Shown piece by piece: positions 48,837-57,874 of a stretch of DNA of 64,000 bases. The DNA is from Mycobacterium lentiflavum. GTDB taxonomy: Bacteria > Actinomycetota > Actinomycetes > Mycobacteriales > Mycobacteriaceae. The translations under genes and the position numbers were made by a program. How positions within the stretch are numbered: the first letter of the stretch is position 1; each line of letters begins with the position of its first letter. Location: the NCBI RefSeq assembly GCF_022374895.2, contig NZ_CP092423.2:3348001-3412000 (forward strand), written 5' to 3'. The notes beneath the pieces are model-generated. The model was not told the DNA's origin, ran no database searches, and saw only the letters and a list, made by a program, of their open reading frames with translations.

Positions 48837-51511
48837 CGCAACACGCCCCCGATCTCGATTAGTTCTTCGACCGTCATCGCCCTTCCCGCACTGTCGAGTA
48901 TTCGAACTTGAATCGACCCACCCGGTTGGCCCAACCCAGGAGCGACTTCCGAAACTTCAATTTTCCAGCCCTTCGGAACATTTTCGAGCACATAGGCATG
49001 GTACGGATCGGCGAGGCTGTTGACATGGAGCGCGCGCTCCTCCCATGACACCGGTCGACCGTCTTCCATCGCTGCCAAAAACTTACCCGAGTCTTTACCA
49101 ATTCGATCTAACTCTCTGCCGTAGAACTTAGCGAACTGATCTAGATCCGTAAAAGCAACTTTTGTACCCGGAACTGCACCAGCGTTACCTGGAAAATTCA
49201 TCCATTGATCGCCTGTCGGGCTCAATTTATTGAAACGCTCGGCGTATTGCTGCTCAGTATATGCGTGACCTAGTGGGTCGCGCCCAAAAGGTGCCTCCGG
49301 ATCACGCATCAGACTCGCGACCGACGGCGTGATGGTGTCTGGATCGGCGGGGCTCTCTACGAAGTCCCAATGTTCAGGCAGAGGCTCGCCATAATGCGGG
49401 TCGATCTGTTCATCCGGAAGTCGATGCCATCCATTGCCCGAAGGCTCGTGGGAATGCACCGGATCTTTTGGCTCATCGTCCCGCGGGCCCCCAAGATCAT
49501 GTGTCGGCGGCCCATCACCATGGCCGCCAGAAGGGCTGCCATCGCCGAGTTCATTCGGTCTTCCACCGCCCGGTGCGCCGCCGCCCGGCTCATGCCAGCT
49601 CCGTCCACCCGGTGCGGGCAATTCTGGCGGATGGCCGCCGCCTGGCGGTGCCGCAAGATGTGGAACTGATCCGTTGGGCGCCGCCGATGGGAGCGCCGGT
49701 GCGTGCTGCGCTGAGGGCGCGGCTGGCGATGTTTCAAGCGGAGCACCATCGGCCGCCAGCGGGACGCGAGACGGATTGGGTTCTTCGGGCTGCGGATTGC
49801 GTGACGGCAAGTGCTCGGTCGATGCGGCCGACACCGGTGCGGGCTCTCGTGGGCCGGCCGGGGGCGCTGACACTGGTTCGTGCGGAACGACCGGCGACTC
49901 TGGGCGACCCGGGGCCGAACCACCCGGCGCTGTTGGCGAATGAGGTGCTGGCGTACCTGGCGGGGCAGATTCCACGGGCCGCGGTTGCGGCGCGTGTGGA
50001 ACCTCAGCCGGTGGCGCGCTGACCGGACGGCCGCCAGCCGGAAGGTCTGTCTTGGGCAAATCAAGTTTGAGGTTGTCGAGGTCTCTCGTCAGGTCGGTGC
50101 CGACCTTGCCAATGTCGCCTAGCGCACCGGTCGTCGACGCAAACTCCCCGACCTCGCCGACCCGCCCTGCCGCGCCTGCGCTTTCTGCGGCGTCTTCGGC
50201 GCCACGCGCAGCCGCAGATCCTGCTTTCGCCCCCACGCCGGCCTCTCCGAATCCAGGCAGAAATAAGGTCGCGCCATCGAAGACGTTCTCCCCGACTCCC
50301 AAGCCCGGCCGAGCTGTGCTCCAATCATCAAGGTGCAGAAGGGATTTCCACATCTGCAGGTCAGCAGTCCCGCCTTCCCGTGGATGCAGAATGAGGTTAA
50401 GCGTGCCTGCTTTGAACTGGCTCTGCACCATGTCCTGCCACGTGGTCTCCGCTCCCTTGGGATCGAGGAGCAACCACGGTGCTGCTAAATCGCTTAGGCC
50501 TAGGGCCGTTTGGGCGGCTCCTTTGACAACTCCCTCATTTGCGTTGACGAAAGTGTCGAAAACAGTGGCGGCCTGGTTTCCGACTGCGTCGCCCAGGAAG
50601 TGGGTGAACTGGCCGCGCGTGAACTTCTCCATGTCTACGACCAGGCCGTCGGCGACCTGCATCAGCAGTCTGATCCCGTGCTCGAATTCTCGCGCTTGCC
50701 GTCCCAAGTCGTGCAATACGGCGTTGACGTCACGCGCGATCTCTTTGACTTCTTCGAGCGCATCGCCGTCGAGTATCGAGACGACGTCATGCCAGACGTC
50801 AGTCAGCGACTCCAAGCGGTGCAACAGGTTTCGGATGTCGTTTTGCGCACGGACAACCTCGTTGGCAAAGTCGTCGAGTTTGCCTGCCAATTCCCCGCAC
50901 TGCGCGCCCAACTTCGTCATATTGCCGCCTATGACGGACAGCACGTGATCTATCTTTTCGCCCTCGGGGATCTGCTGGGCACCCACTAGCGTCCTGGACC
51001 CATTCAGGGCCCCTTGCATTCCGCTCACCGCCGAAGCGAACGTGCGCCAGCACCCGGCTGCCGCGTGCAACCCCGCCACGTCGCCGTTAGGCCACACATC
51101 GTCGACGAATGACTGCACGACCGCCCACAACAGTGGCGGGGGCTCCCCTGGGCCCAATGTTGCCGGTGGCCCGGGAGCGCCGATCTTGGTCGGCTCCGCT
51201 GGCGCCGGCAGCACACTGGCACCGCCGCCAAGCTTCGAGGCAGCTTCGGCCGTCGACCAGTTCGACGCGTCGACTTGGATCATGACGCCATTGCGCCGAC
51301 ACGCATTGATCGCTGCCGCAGCAGCATTCAACAACGACTCCGCTGACGCCTGATACGACAGCCCAAACACCTCACCGGCGACATCCAGACCCGTGTTGGC
51401 GCTAAAACCCGCCGCCAACACGGTCATGGCCGCGTCCAGACCGTCGCCCGCCGCAAGCACGGCGCTGCCCGCAGCGGACAGCGCGTCTGGGTCGACAGCA
51501 ATAGGGGCCAC
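48833..51511 (-). CDS. ESX-type polymorphic toxin with C-terminal TNT (NAD+ glycohydrolase) domain, CpnT-like
   Basis: 892 residues from GTG 51509-51511. Residues 1-~100 are a WXG100-like helical module with CRRNG and ASNWST; 100-~430 continue as helical export/channel-like sequence; ~470-690 is a Pro/Gly/Ala-rich linker. The last ~150 residues match the tuberculosis necrotizing toxin fold. Counting from the end, Arg803, Arg826, His838 and Gln868 fall exactly at the spacing of TNT Arg757, Arg780, His792 and Gln822 (CpnT numbering, from memory); the TNT Tyr765 position is Phe811. Signature segments are ELDRIGKDSGKFL and GLGQPGGSIQVRI. TNT hydrolyses NAD+ in host cells and is exported through ESX systems. 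The immunity gene overlaps its stop. It lies divergent from ESX-associated-looking genes. A CpnT homologue exists elsewhere in mycobacteria (Rv3903c), so this is an additional or variant copy. Confidence 0.85.
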   Translation of the reverse strand: MAPIAVDPDALSAAGSAVLAAGDGLDAAMTVLAAGFSANTGLDVAGEVFGLSYQASAESLLNAAAAAINACRRNGVMIQVDASNWSTAEAASKLGGGASVLPAPAEPTKIGAPGPPATLGPGEPPPLLWAVVQSFVDDVWPNGDVAGLHAAAGCWRTFASAVSGMQGALNGSRTLVGAQQIPEGEKIDHVLSVIGGNMTKLGAQCGELAGKLDDFANEVVRAQNDIRNLLHRLESLTDVWHDVVSILDGDALEEVKEIARDVNAVLHDLGRQAREFEHGIRLLMQVADGLVVDMEKFTRGQFTHFLGDAVGNQAATVFDTFVNANEGVVKGAAQTALGLSDLAAPWLLLDPKGAETTWQDMVQSQFKAGTLNLILHPREGGTADLQMWKSLLHLDDWSTARPGLGVGENVFDGATLFLPGFGEAGVGAKAGSAAARGAEDAAESAGAAGRVGEVGEFASTTGALGDIGKVGTDLTRDLDNLKLDLPKTDLPAGGRPVSAPPAEVPHAPQPRPVESAPPGTPAPHSPTAPGGSAPGRPESPVVPHEPVSAPPAGPREPAPVSAASTEHLPSRNPQPEEPNPSRVPLAADGAPLETSPAAPSAQHAPALPSAAPNGSVPHLAAPPGGGHPPELPAPGGRSWHEPGGGAPGGGRPNELGDGSPSGGHGDGPPTHDLGGPRDDEPKDPVHSHEPSGNGWHRLPDEQIDPHYGEPLPEHWDFVESPADPDTITPSVASLMRDPEAPFGRDPLGHAYTEQQYAERFNKLSPTGDQWMNFPGNAGAVPGTKVAFTDLDQFAKFYGRELDRIGKDSGKFLAAMEDGRPVSWEERALHVNSLADPYHAYVLENVPKGWKIEVSEVAPGLGQPGGSIQVRILDSAGRAMTVEELIEIGGVLR

Positions 51512-51763
51512 ACGCGAGATTTTTGCCTGGGCAGGCCGTCGACGCTATTCACCCGCAACTCATTGATTGCCAGTGGCGTCGGGGATGTCGGCGGCGTCTG
51601 GGCCAGGTGTCTGCGACCGCCAGCGGCGTAGTGAATTGACCAGCATTCACACCGCCGTTAACCTCGCCACTAAGGCATGGGGGCACGTAAATCGTGGTAG
51701 CCGGGAGGGTGACATGGTCGTCGACACTGCCCTGCTCCCCACAGTTCCGTGTGGGAGGTCGAA
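51512..51763. other. Divergent intergenic region between toxin and Gly/Pro-rich gene
   Basis: 252 bp with no convincing gene. It must hold the promoters of both the toxin operon and the 51764 gene. I see a GGGAGGTC ribosome binding site before 51764, but no clear -10/-35 pair or operator. Confidence 0.4.
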
Positions 51764-52690
51764 ATGACCGGCGACCGGATACAAATAGACCTCGATTCGC
51801 TGGCGAAATTGGGCGGCGGGCCGCCACCTCCGGGGATAACGCCCGATCAGCTCGCTACAGGCCGCTCGCTCATGAGCCAATTACTGAGAATCTTTGGGAT
51901 AGCTGCTAATACGGGTGATCCCGCCGACATGTCTGGTACCGAGTCCGGCTATGCCGAACGAAGCACGAAAACCGGTGACGCTCTGGCCAAATTCCCTGCA
52001 AACGAAGCAGAGTCAGCCGGGAAGTTAGGCGGTGCCGGCAGCCCCGCCGAGATGGCTCAGCAGATCCCGCAGATGATCTCCGGAGTCGCCGGCGGTATCT
52101 CGGGTGCCATGCAAGGTTTGCTGCAACCGTTAAGCCAGCTTCCGCAGCAGGCTGCTCAAATCGGACAGCAGATGATGCAAGCCGGCATGGGGGCGATGCA
52201 GCACGGCGCCGGAGAAGCGGCGGCCATCCCGGGTGAACTGACGGGATCGACCAGCGGCGCCGGTGCAGGCGCGCGCGGTGGCGGTGTGGGCGGCGGCGGA
52301 CTCGGCGGCGCCACCACGCCGACAGGAGGCCTCAATCCACTGCCCGCACCATCAGCCGGCACTGAGCCCGCGTCAGCGCGCTCCACGTCGATACCACCAC
52401 CAAGCCCCGCGGCGCCGACGAGTGCATCGAGGGGCGGGATGGGCGCGATGCCGATGATGCCGCCCGGTGCGATGCATGGAGCCGGTGGCGGCGGCAAGGA
52501 TGAGAAGCCCGATACCAAACGCATTGTCGCGCCGTCTGTGAAGAATGGGGCTCCGGTCCAGGGCCGAATCACGACGCCTCCGCCCGTGGCAGAGGTCGTA
52601 AAACGTGTTGAGGGTAAACCGGTTGCGAGCCGCCGCATCATCTTGCCGGACCGGACGCGGGATGACGATGATTCAGACTCAAACCGTTAG
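51764..52690 (+). CDS. Gly/Pro/Ala-rich ESX-associated-like protein
   Basis: About 308 residues from ATG 51764, behind GGGAGGTC; the frame could start at GTG 51749. The N-terminal ~110 residues are helical and WXG100/EspC-like in composition (DRIQIDLDSLAKLGG...LMSQLLRIFGIA). A Gln/Met-rich helix follows (LSQLPQQAAQIGQQMMQAG). Then comes a long Gly/Pro/Ala low-complexity part and an acidic tail (RTRDDDDSDSNR). Length and position recall M. tuberculosis Rv2083 (314 residues), but homology was not checked. It is divergent from the toxin, so it may be a partner or chaperone for its export. Part of the tail sequence recurs in the pseudogene at 54510. Confidence 0.6.
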   Translation: MTGDRIQIDLDSLAKLGGGPPPPGITPDQLATGRSLMSQLLRIFGIAANTGDPADMSGTESGYAERSTKTGDALAKFPANEAESAGKLGGAGSPAEMAQQIPQMISGVAGGISGAMQGLLQPLSQLPQQAAQIGQQMMQAGMGAMQHGAGEAAAIPGELTGSTSGAGAGARGGGVGGGGLGGATTPTGGLNPLPAPSAGTEPASARSTSIPPPSPAAPTSASRGGMGAMPMMPPGAMHGAGGGGKDEKPDTKRIVAPSVKNGAPVQGRITTPPPVAEVVKRVEGKPVASRRIILPDRTRDDDDSDSNR

Positions 52691-52838
52691 AAGAACGGTG
52701 CACGCCGTTAGTTGCACACCAGATCACCTTCGCTGGAACGCATTTCGATACTCATTGCGACTTAGTCAGTCAGAGCCCTGCGGCGGCGCCGAGAATCAGA
52801 TACCTTCCGCAATCGTGGACGGGCGATAGGATCGGGCT

Positions 52839-53381
52839 GTGACGGACCTCACTCCACCTCCACCGATGCCGCCACTCCCACAGCCTTGGCAGCCATCGCT
52901 ACCCGTTCGGCCTACGCGACAGTGGCCGATGTTTGCATTTTTCACAGTTGCACTCTTAGTGACCCTCGCCGTTGCGATCGTCGGCTGGTTCCGACCTGCG
53001 CCAGCAAAGCCGCCCGCCGCGCCTACGTACACCGACCAACAGGTTGCTAAGGCCAAAGCCAAGGTGTGCGCAGCATACGAAAAAGTACGCAACTCGATAA
53101 GTGCGAGTACAGCGCGAGACAGAGGCGCCGATCCCACGTCCCAGCTCGTGTTCGCCATTAACGGACAGCAGGCGATTTTTACTGGAAGCGAGTACCTTCG
53201 AACCACGCTTGCTCAAGAGCCGGCAACTTCAAGCGAACTAGCCAAAACGATTCGACAATTAACGGACATTTATCAAGAGCTCGTCATTGAATATCAAAAT
53301 AACTTGCCAGATTCAGAAGAGGCACCGACGGTGCGCGCCGCCGATGATACTGCGGTGGCCGTTCAAAGACTTTGCAAATGA
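52839..53381 (+). CDS. Single-span membrane protein, copy 1 of a duplicated pair
   Basis: A 180-residue protein: Pro-rich cytoplasmic N-terminus (PPPPMPPLPQPW), one membrane span at about residues 30-50 (FAFFTVALLVTLAVAIVGWF), and an extracytoplasmic helical domain beginning TYTDQQVAKAKAKVCAAYEKV. It has two cysteines, one at the very C-terminus (RLCK). The start is GTG. It is a clear paralogue of 54768-55307, with the same TYTDQQ(V/I)A motif and C-terminus. Its TGA overlaps the ATG of the following pseudogene by four bases, as in the intact copy. Size is like M. tuberculosis LppJ, but there is no lipobox. Confidence 0.75.
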   Translation: MTDLTPPPPMPPLPQPWQPSLPVRPTRQWPMFAFFTVALLVTLAVAIVGWFRPAPAKPPAAPTYTDQQVAKAKAKVCAAYEKVRNSISASTARDRGADPTSQLVFAINGQQAIFTGSEYLRTTLAQEPATSSELAKTIRQLTDIYQELVIEYQNNLPDSEEAPTVRAADDTAVAVQRLCK

Positions 53382-54551
53382 TTTTTCCTCCAGACGAATG
53401 GTCTTTTCTGCTAATCGGCAAACAATGGCCTTATGACGAGGACTTGGCGCACTATCTCACGGCAAGCTAAATCGCGGACAGATCAAGTCGGGTTTCATGC
53501 ACTTTGCGGATCTGTTGCGTGGCGCCCAAACCGGACCGCTGTCCCAACACGAGGGCTATACGATCGACGACCTCCGCAGCGCCTTTAGCCGAGGCGAGGA
53601 GCACGCTCGAGAGGTAGCCGAGAAGAACGGTGCCAAAGAGAGAGCGCGTATGGTACCGCCTTCGACAGCATGGTAAGCCTCCAGCATGCTCTAGCTAATG
53701 TGGCCGATGAAGGCAATCAGCAAATCAAAGAAATTCAAAACTCAAAACAACCGGTTGAAATCAAAGTGCCACAGAATCGTCGAGGCGATCCACCGCTACC
53801 GAGCTCAGGCAAATATAGTCGCAGCCAAGTACAGCGGAAACGTTTCTGATGCAATGCAGAAGGTTCTCAACGCCGGCATGCCCGGGCAATCCGGTCGCCA
53901 ATTCGCCCAGTCGCACGGCCTCGAAATGGGCCAGATGTTCAGGGGACCGAATCAGGAGAATCTTCAGGAGCAGGTTAAGGGAATCCTCAACAGCAGCCAC
54001 ACAACCGGTGGCCTGCCGCCAGATCTCAATACCCGTCCGCCGGCCTCGACCTCGCCGACAGGGCTAAACACACCAGCTCCCACCGCCCAGGGACAGCAAG
54101 CTCCAGTTGCTCCAGGCTCGCCGCCACGCCTGATGCCAGGTGTCAACCGGCCGCCCGCGCCGCCCGTTTCAGCAGCACCAGCTACCCCCGCCCCAGCCAC
54201 GGGGCCTATGCCTGGCGCGCCCTCGCTGTCGCACGGGGGCACCCCATCATTAGGGGTGCCAGCAGGTGGAGGCGCCCAAAGCGTTCCGCCCGTCACGGCA
54301 ACACCCCTAACGGGCGCACCAACCGCGCCTGCAAGCCCGGTTCAACCGGTCATCCCGGCCGACTTGGTGCATAGCTTCGACAAGGGAATGCAAGCGGGAA
54401 CACCGATTTCGGCGACGGCTGGCGCCGTGCCGCCGCCTCAGCCCCCAGAGCCGCAAGCCCCACCGACAACGCCAACGTCCGGCATGGGCAGCGTCCCTGT
54501 CAATGCGCCCGGACGCGGGATGACGATGACACGGACGCGAACAATTTGTGA
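53378..54551 (+). pseudogene. Degraded paralogue of the 55304 gene with several frameshifts and a foreign tail
   Basis: The start (MIFPPDEWSFLLIGKQWPYD) matches MSPFPPGEWSMLLVGHQWPYD of the intact copy. The frame is lost near 53455 (an early TAA follows), near 53650, and again near 53765, yet each shift restores homology to the intact protein (YTIDDLRSAFSRGEEHAREV; FDSMVSLQHALANVADEGN; AIHRYRAQANIVAAKYSGNV). The Pro/Ala-rich middle stays similar up to the shared GSVPVNA. The C-terminal DUF-like domain of the intact copy is missing; instead a segment in another frame reads RTRDDDDTDANNL and stops at 54551. That segment is nearly the acidic tail of the 51764 gene. An open piece of 307 codons (53698-54621) remains but is not a real gene. 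Confidence 0.8.
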
Positions 54552-54767
54552 CGCTTGTCGGGCGATCGCTCACCACCGTCGGCATCACGGAAATCTTTGC
54601 CCGAGAGCATGTTACGGCTGATTTCGTTGGCTGCGGCATTGGAGCCGAACGATTGATGTGCTCCAGTCTGAAGGTCATGTACTGGCCAAGTTGGTGCGCC
54701 AATTGCGCTGCCGTTGCGAAGCCTTAAGTGACTACCGGTATCGCGACAGGACGATACGATAAATGCC

Positions 54768-55307
54768 GTGTCGAACTTCGGACCGCTTTCTTCGTCGCCT
54801 GTTCCGCCGCCCTGGCCAGAAGGGCTGCCGCCCCCACGCACGCGGCAGTGGCCGATGTTCACCTTCCTACTCGTCGCCTTGCTGTTGACGCTCGGTGTCG
54901 CCATTGTCGGATGGTTCCGACCCGTACCGGCTAAATCTCCGGGGCCGACGACATACACCGATCAACAGATCGCGGAAGCTAAAGCGAAGGTGTGTTCCAC
55001 CTATGAGCAGGTACGTAAGGCCGTTGTTACCAATACGAGCCGCAACGGCGGCGATGACCCCACTGCAACCCTCGCTGTAGCTGCGAATGCACGAGCTGCA
55101 CTCTATAACGGCGGAGATTACCTTTCGAAAGCGTTGAGGCAAGAACCAGCGGCCCCACCTGAGCTAACAAAAGCAATAAATACGCTGGTTAATTCGTATC
55201 AGAAACTGGCGATCGATTTTCTGTCCGATGCCCCCGACTCTGAACAACAAACATCGCGCGATGCGGTTAGCAACGCCGGCACGGCAGTTTACGGCCTTTG
55301 CAAATGA
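54768..55307 (+). CDS. Single-span membrane protein, copy 2 of a duplicated pair
   Basis: A 179-residue paralogue of the 52839 gene: short Pro-rich N-terminus, membrane span (MFTFLLVALLLTLGVAIVGWF), motif TYTDQQIAEAKAKVCSTYEQV, and C-terminal GLCK. The start is GTG 54768. Its TGA overlaps the ATG of the next gene by four bases, so the membrane protein and the large Pro/Ala-rich protein are made together. The function is unknown; a membrane partner of an ESX-exported protein would be consistent. Confidence 0.75.
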   Translation: MSNFGPLSSSPVPPPWPEGLPPPRTRQWPMFTFLLVALLLTLGVAIVGWFRPVPAKSPGPTTYTDQQIAEAKAKVCSTYEQVRKAVVTNTSRNGGDDPTATLAVAANARAALYNGGDYLSKALRQEPAAPPELTKAINTLVNSYQKLAIDFLSDAPDSEQQTSRDAVSNAGTAVYGLCK

Positions 55308-57499
55308 GTCCATTTCCTCCCGGCGAGTGGTCCATGCTCCTTGTAGGCCATCAATGGCCTTATGATCAGGATTTGATGGCATTATCGCACGGCAGGCTGA
55401 ATCGCGGACAAATCAAATCGGATTTTATCGATTTTGCTGAGATGCTGCGCAATGCTCGGTCCGGTCCGCTTGCCCAGCAGCAAGGTTATACGATCGACGA
55501 TCTTCGAAATGCTTTCAGCCAAGGTGAGATCCGAGCGCGCGAGGTTGCCGATAAGAATGGCACTAAGGAATACGCGTATAGCACGGCCTATGACAGCATG
55601 ATGGGCCTCCAACACGATCTGACCACCTTGGCCGAAGAGGGAAATAAGCAGATCGACAAAATCCAACAGTCCAAAGAGCCTGCGGAAGCCAAAGTTCCGC
55701 AAATCATCGCCGCGGTACACCAATATCAAGCGCTATCGAATCTTGCAGCTGCGAAATATAGCGGCAATGTACTAGATGCAATGCAGCGCATCCTGGCCGG
55801 AGAGGGACATGGGCAGTCGGCTCGTCAGTTCGCACAAGACCATGGCCTCGATGTCGGTCGTATGTTTAAGGGCCAAAACGATCTCGAAGAGCAGGTACGA
55901 CGCCAATTAGGTGAAGCCGGTTCATCCAACCCCGGGTCTACAGATCCGCCAGGGTCCGCGCCGCCACAACTCGGCGCATCCGGGGGCGGTACCCCAACTG
56001 GGGGCCCGCAACCGGCATCGTTCAGTACTGATTCTGCGCCGCCACAACTCGGCGCAGCCGGAGGAAACACACCAACCGAGCAGCCGCCACAGACAACCTT
56101 CGCGACCGGCTCCAAGTTGCCACCGCAGGTCGGCACGCCAGGAGGTCCAACGTTACCAGGCCTTCGTGGAACGCCCGTGCCTTCAGCGAGCTATTCCAGC
56201 AACGCACCAGCGCCCATAGCACCGTCCGGGCCGACTCCATCGATGGCAGCGGGTGGCGCCCCGCATCTGCCCTCCACTTCGGTGTCCCCCCTGACCAGTG
56301 CGGCGGGCGCACCAACCGCACCGGCGAGCCCGGTTCAACCGGTCACCCCGGGCGACTTGATGCATAGCTTCGATAAGGGAATGCAAGCGGGAACACCGAT
56401 TTCGGCGACAGCCGGCGCAATGCCGCCACCTCAACCCGCGGAGCCGCAAGCCCCGCCGACAACGCCCACATCGGGGATGGGCAGCGTTCCGGTCAACGCA
56501 GCGGCATATGACTCCCCCGCCCCGGTCGCCCACGCGGCAGCCCCTGATGCGACCCCGGCACCGCAGGTCGTTGCGGGACCATCGGCACCCGCCGCCGCGG
56601 CCACACCTACACCCGCGGGCCCGCTGCCCGCTTATGCCTCCGACATTCGGCCGGCGGTCCCCGCGGCCTCCGCCCCTGTTGTCCCGTCGAGCGCACCGCC
56701 CTCGGCGATGGCAAGCTCGGCACCGGTACACCCCTCGGCGGGACAGGCGAGCCCCGCCGGACCCGCGGTCGTGCGTCAGGCGCCCACCCCGCCGCCTCCA
56801 TCGTCGCCGTCGAGTTTGGGAACCGAGGCCGCCGCTGCCACCGCCACCGGAGCGGTCGCCGGAGCGGCATCGGCCAGCGCCGCCGAGCGGGCGCGGCTGG
56901 AACGTCTCGTCGCCGCGGTCGCCCGTCAGCAACCTCGATTGGCCTGGGCCGCAGGAGATCGACCTGACGAAACCACCGTGCTGATAACCGATCTCGCGAG
57001 CGGCTGGATTCCACCGGGCATCCAGCTTCCGGCTGCGGTCACGCTGCTCTCCCCCGAACGCCGCCGCGGCGATATCGAAACGCTGCTCGGCGAAGTCACC
57101 CTCGCCGCCGGCTACACCCCGATCCACGCCGTCCCCGAGGAAGACGAACCGATACCCACCTCGCCGCGCCCGCGACGGGTGCCCGAAATTGACGAACTCG
57201 GTTGGGAACTCAACCAAGCGACCCAGTGGCGCGACGGTCTACCAAGGCTCGCCCACACCCTGGCCAAGGCTGCCACCAGCGGCACCGGAGTGCTGGAAAA
57301 GGAAGTCGAACTTCTTCAGACGCATCTGCGCGAAGTCAGCACCCGCGTTCTGGACAACTACCCCGACGACGTGGACTGCCACGATATCGGCAACTGGCAG
57401 CTGCTGGCCGCGATCGAAGCCCTGGTGGCCGGCAACAAGTCGGAAGCTAACTATCACCTCGCCTGGTTCCGGGCCTGCAGCACCACGATGAGCCAGTAA
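55304..57499 (+). CDS. Large Pro/Ala-rich ESX-associated-like protein (Rv2082-like)
   Basis: About 731 residues from ATG 55304 (overlaps the previous stop); Rv2082 at the matching place in M. tuberculosis is about 721. The N-terminal ~210 residues are helical (LNRGQIKSDFIDFAEMLR...LSNLAAAKYSGNVLDAMQ). Residues ~215-520 are Pro/Ala/Gly-rich with repeats such as SAPPQLGA. The C-terminal ~210 residues are folded, including DETTVLITDLASGWIPPGIQ and a helical end with WELNQATQWRDGLPRLAH. This end resembles the mycobacterial DUF5631/DUF5632 region, as I recall it. There is no signal peptide. Function is unknown; the architecture is like ESX-1-associated Esp proteins such as EspK. It is the intact partner of the pseudogene upstream. 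Confidence 0.78.
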   Translation: MSPFPPGEWSMLLVGHQWPYDQDLMALSHGRLNRGQIKSDFIDFAEMLRNARSGPLAQQQGYTIDDLRNAFSQGEIRAREVADKNGTKEYAYSTAYDSMMGLQHDLTTLAEEGNKQIDKIQQSKEPAEAKVPQIIAAVHQYQALSNLAAAKYSGNVLDAMQRILAGEGHGQSARQFAQDHGLDVGRMFKGQNDLEEQVRRQLGEAGSSNPGSTDPPGSAPPQLGASGGGTPTGGPQPASFSTDSAPPQLGAAGGNTPTEQPPQTTFATGSKLPPQVGTPGGPTLPGLRGTPVPSASYSSNAPAPIAPSGPTPSMAAGGAPHLPSTSVSPLTSAAGAPTAPASPVQPVTPGDLMHSFDKGMQAGTPISATAGAMPPPQPAEPQAPPTTPTSGMGSVPVNAAAYDSPAPVAHAAAPDATPAPQVVAGPSAPAAAATPTPAGPLPAYASDIRPAVPAASAPVVPSSAPPSAMASSAPVHPSAGQASPAGPAVVRQAPTPPPPSSPSSLGTEAAAATATGAVAGAASASAAERARLERLVAAVARQQPRLAWAAGDRPDETTVLITDLASGWIPPGIQLPAAVTLLSPERRRGDIETLLGEVTLAAGYTPIHAVPEEDEPIPTSPRPRRVPEIDELGWELNQATQWRDGLPRLAHTLAKAATSGTGVLEKEVELLQTHLREVSTRVLDNYPDDVDCHDIGNWQLLAAIEALVAGNKSEANYHLAWFRACSTTMSQ

Positions 57500-57510
57500 G
57501 GAGGGCAGCG

Positions 57511-57825
57511 ATGTTCGTCGACACGGGATTACTGCACTCAGGCGGCAGCCAGACACAGCGCGCGGGCGGGCATGCCCAAGACGCGGCTGATCGCCTGGCG
57601 CGAGGACCCGTGATGTCTGGAATGTTCGGTGACTTCTCCGCCGCCGACGCGTTCCATGATGCGGTGAGTGTGGCCCACGGCAAGCACGTGAAAAACCTTC
57701 AGGCCCATGGCGAAACGCTCATCGATATCGGCGGCAAGGCATTCCGGGCCGCCACGGGCTTCACCGATATGGAATCGCACAACTCCGCAGACTTGCGGGC
57801 CGTGCGACCTGACTCCGTGACATAA
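57511..57825 (+). CDS. DUF2563-like small protein
   Basis: A 104-residue protein, the same length I recall for M. tuberculosis Rv2078. It starts MFVDTGLLHSGGSQTQRAGGHA, the typical beginning of the mycobacterial DUF2563 family, and is helical with no membrane span. Size and helix pattern are like WXG100 proteins, but there is no WxG motif. It lies 11 bp after the 55304 gene behind a strong GGAGG box, so it is the last gene of that operon. Role unknown; an ESX substrate or chaperone would be a guess. Confidence 0.72.
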   Translation: MFVDTGLLHSGGSQTQRAGGHAQDAADRLARGPVMSGMFGDFSAADAFHDAVSVAHGKHVKNLQAHGETLIDIGGKAFRAATGFTDMESHNSADLRAVRPDSVT

Positions 57826-57874
57826 GCATCTGCTACCCGGCGTATCTAGCGCTGGGCGACATCATATCCGCGAC

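Noticed and set aside
49357..50064. Frames on both strands opposite or within the toxin linker
   Set aside because: They arise from the Pro/Gly-rich low-complexity linker; they have Arg/His-rich translations without a motif.
53698..54621. 307-codon plus-strand frame as an intact gene
   Set aside because: Its N-terminal ~20 codons are out of frame with the homology and its end is out of frame with the acidic tail. It is a piece of a multi-frameshift pseudogene.
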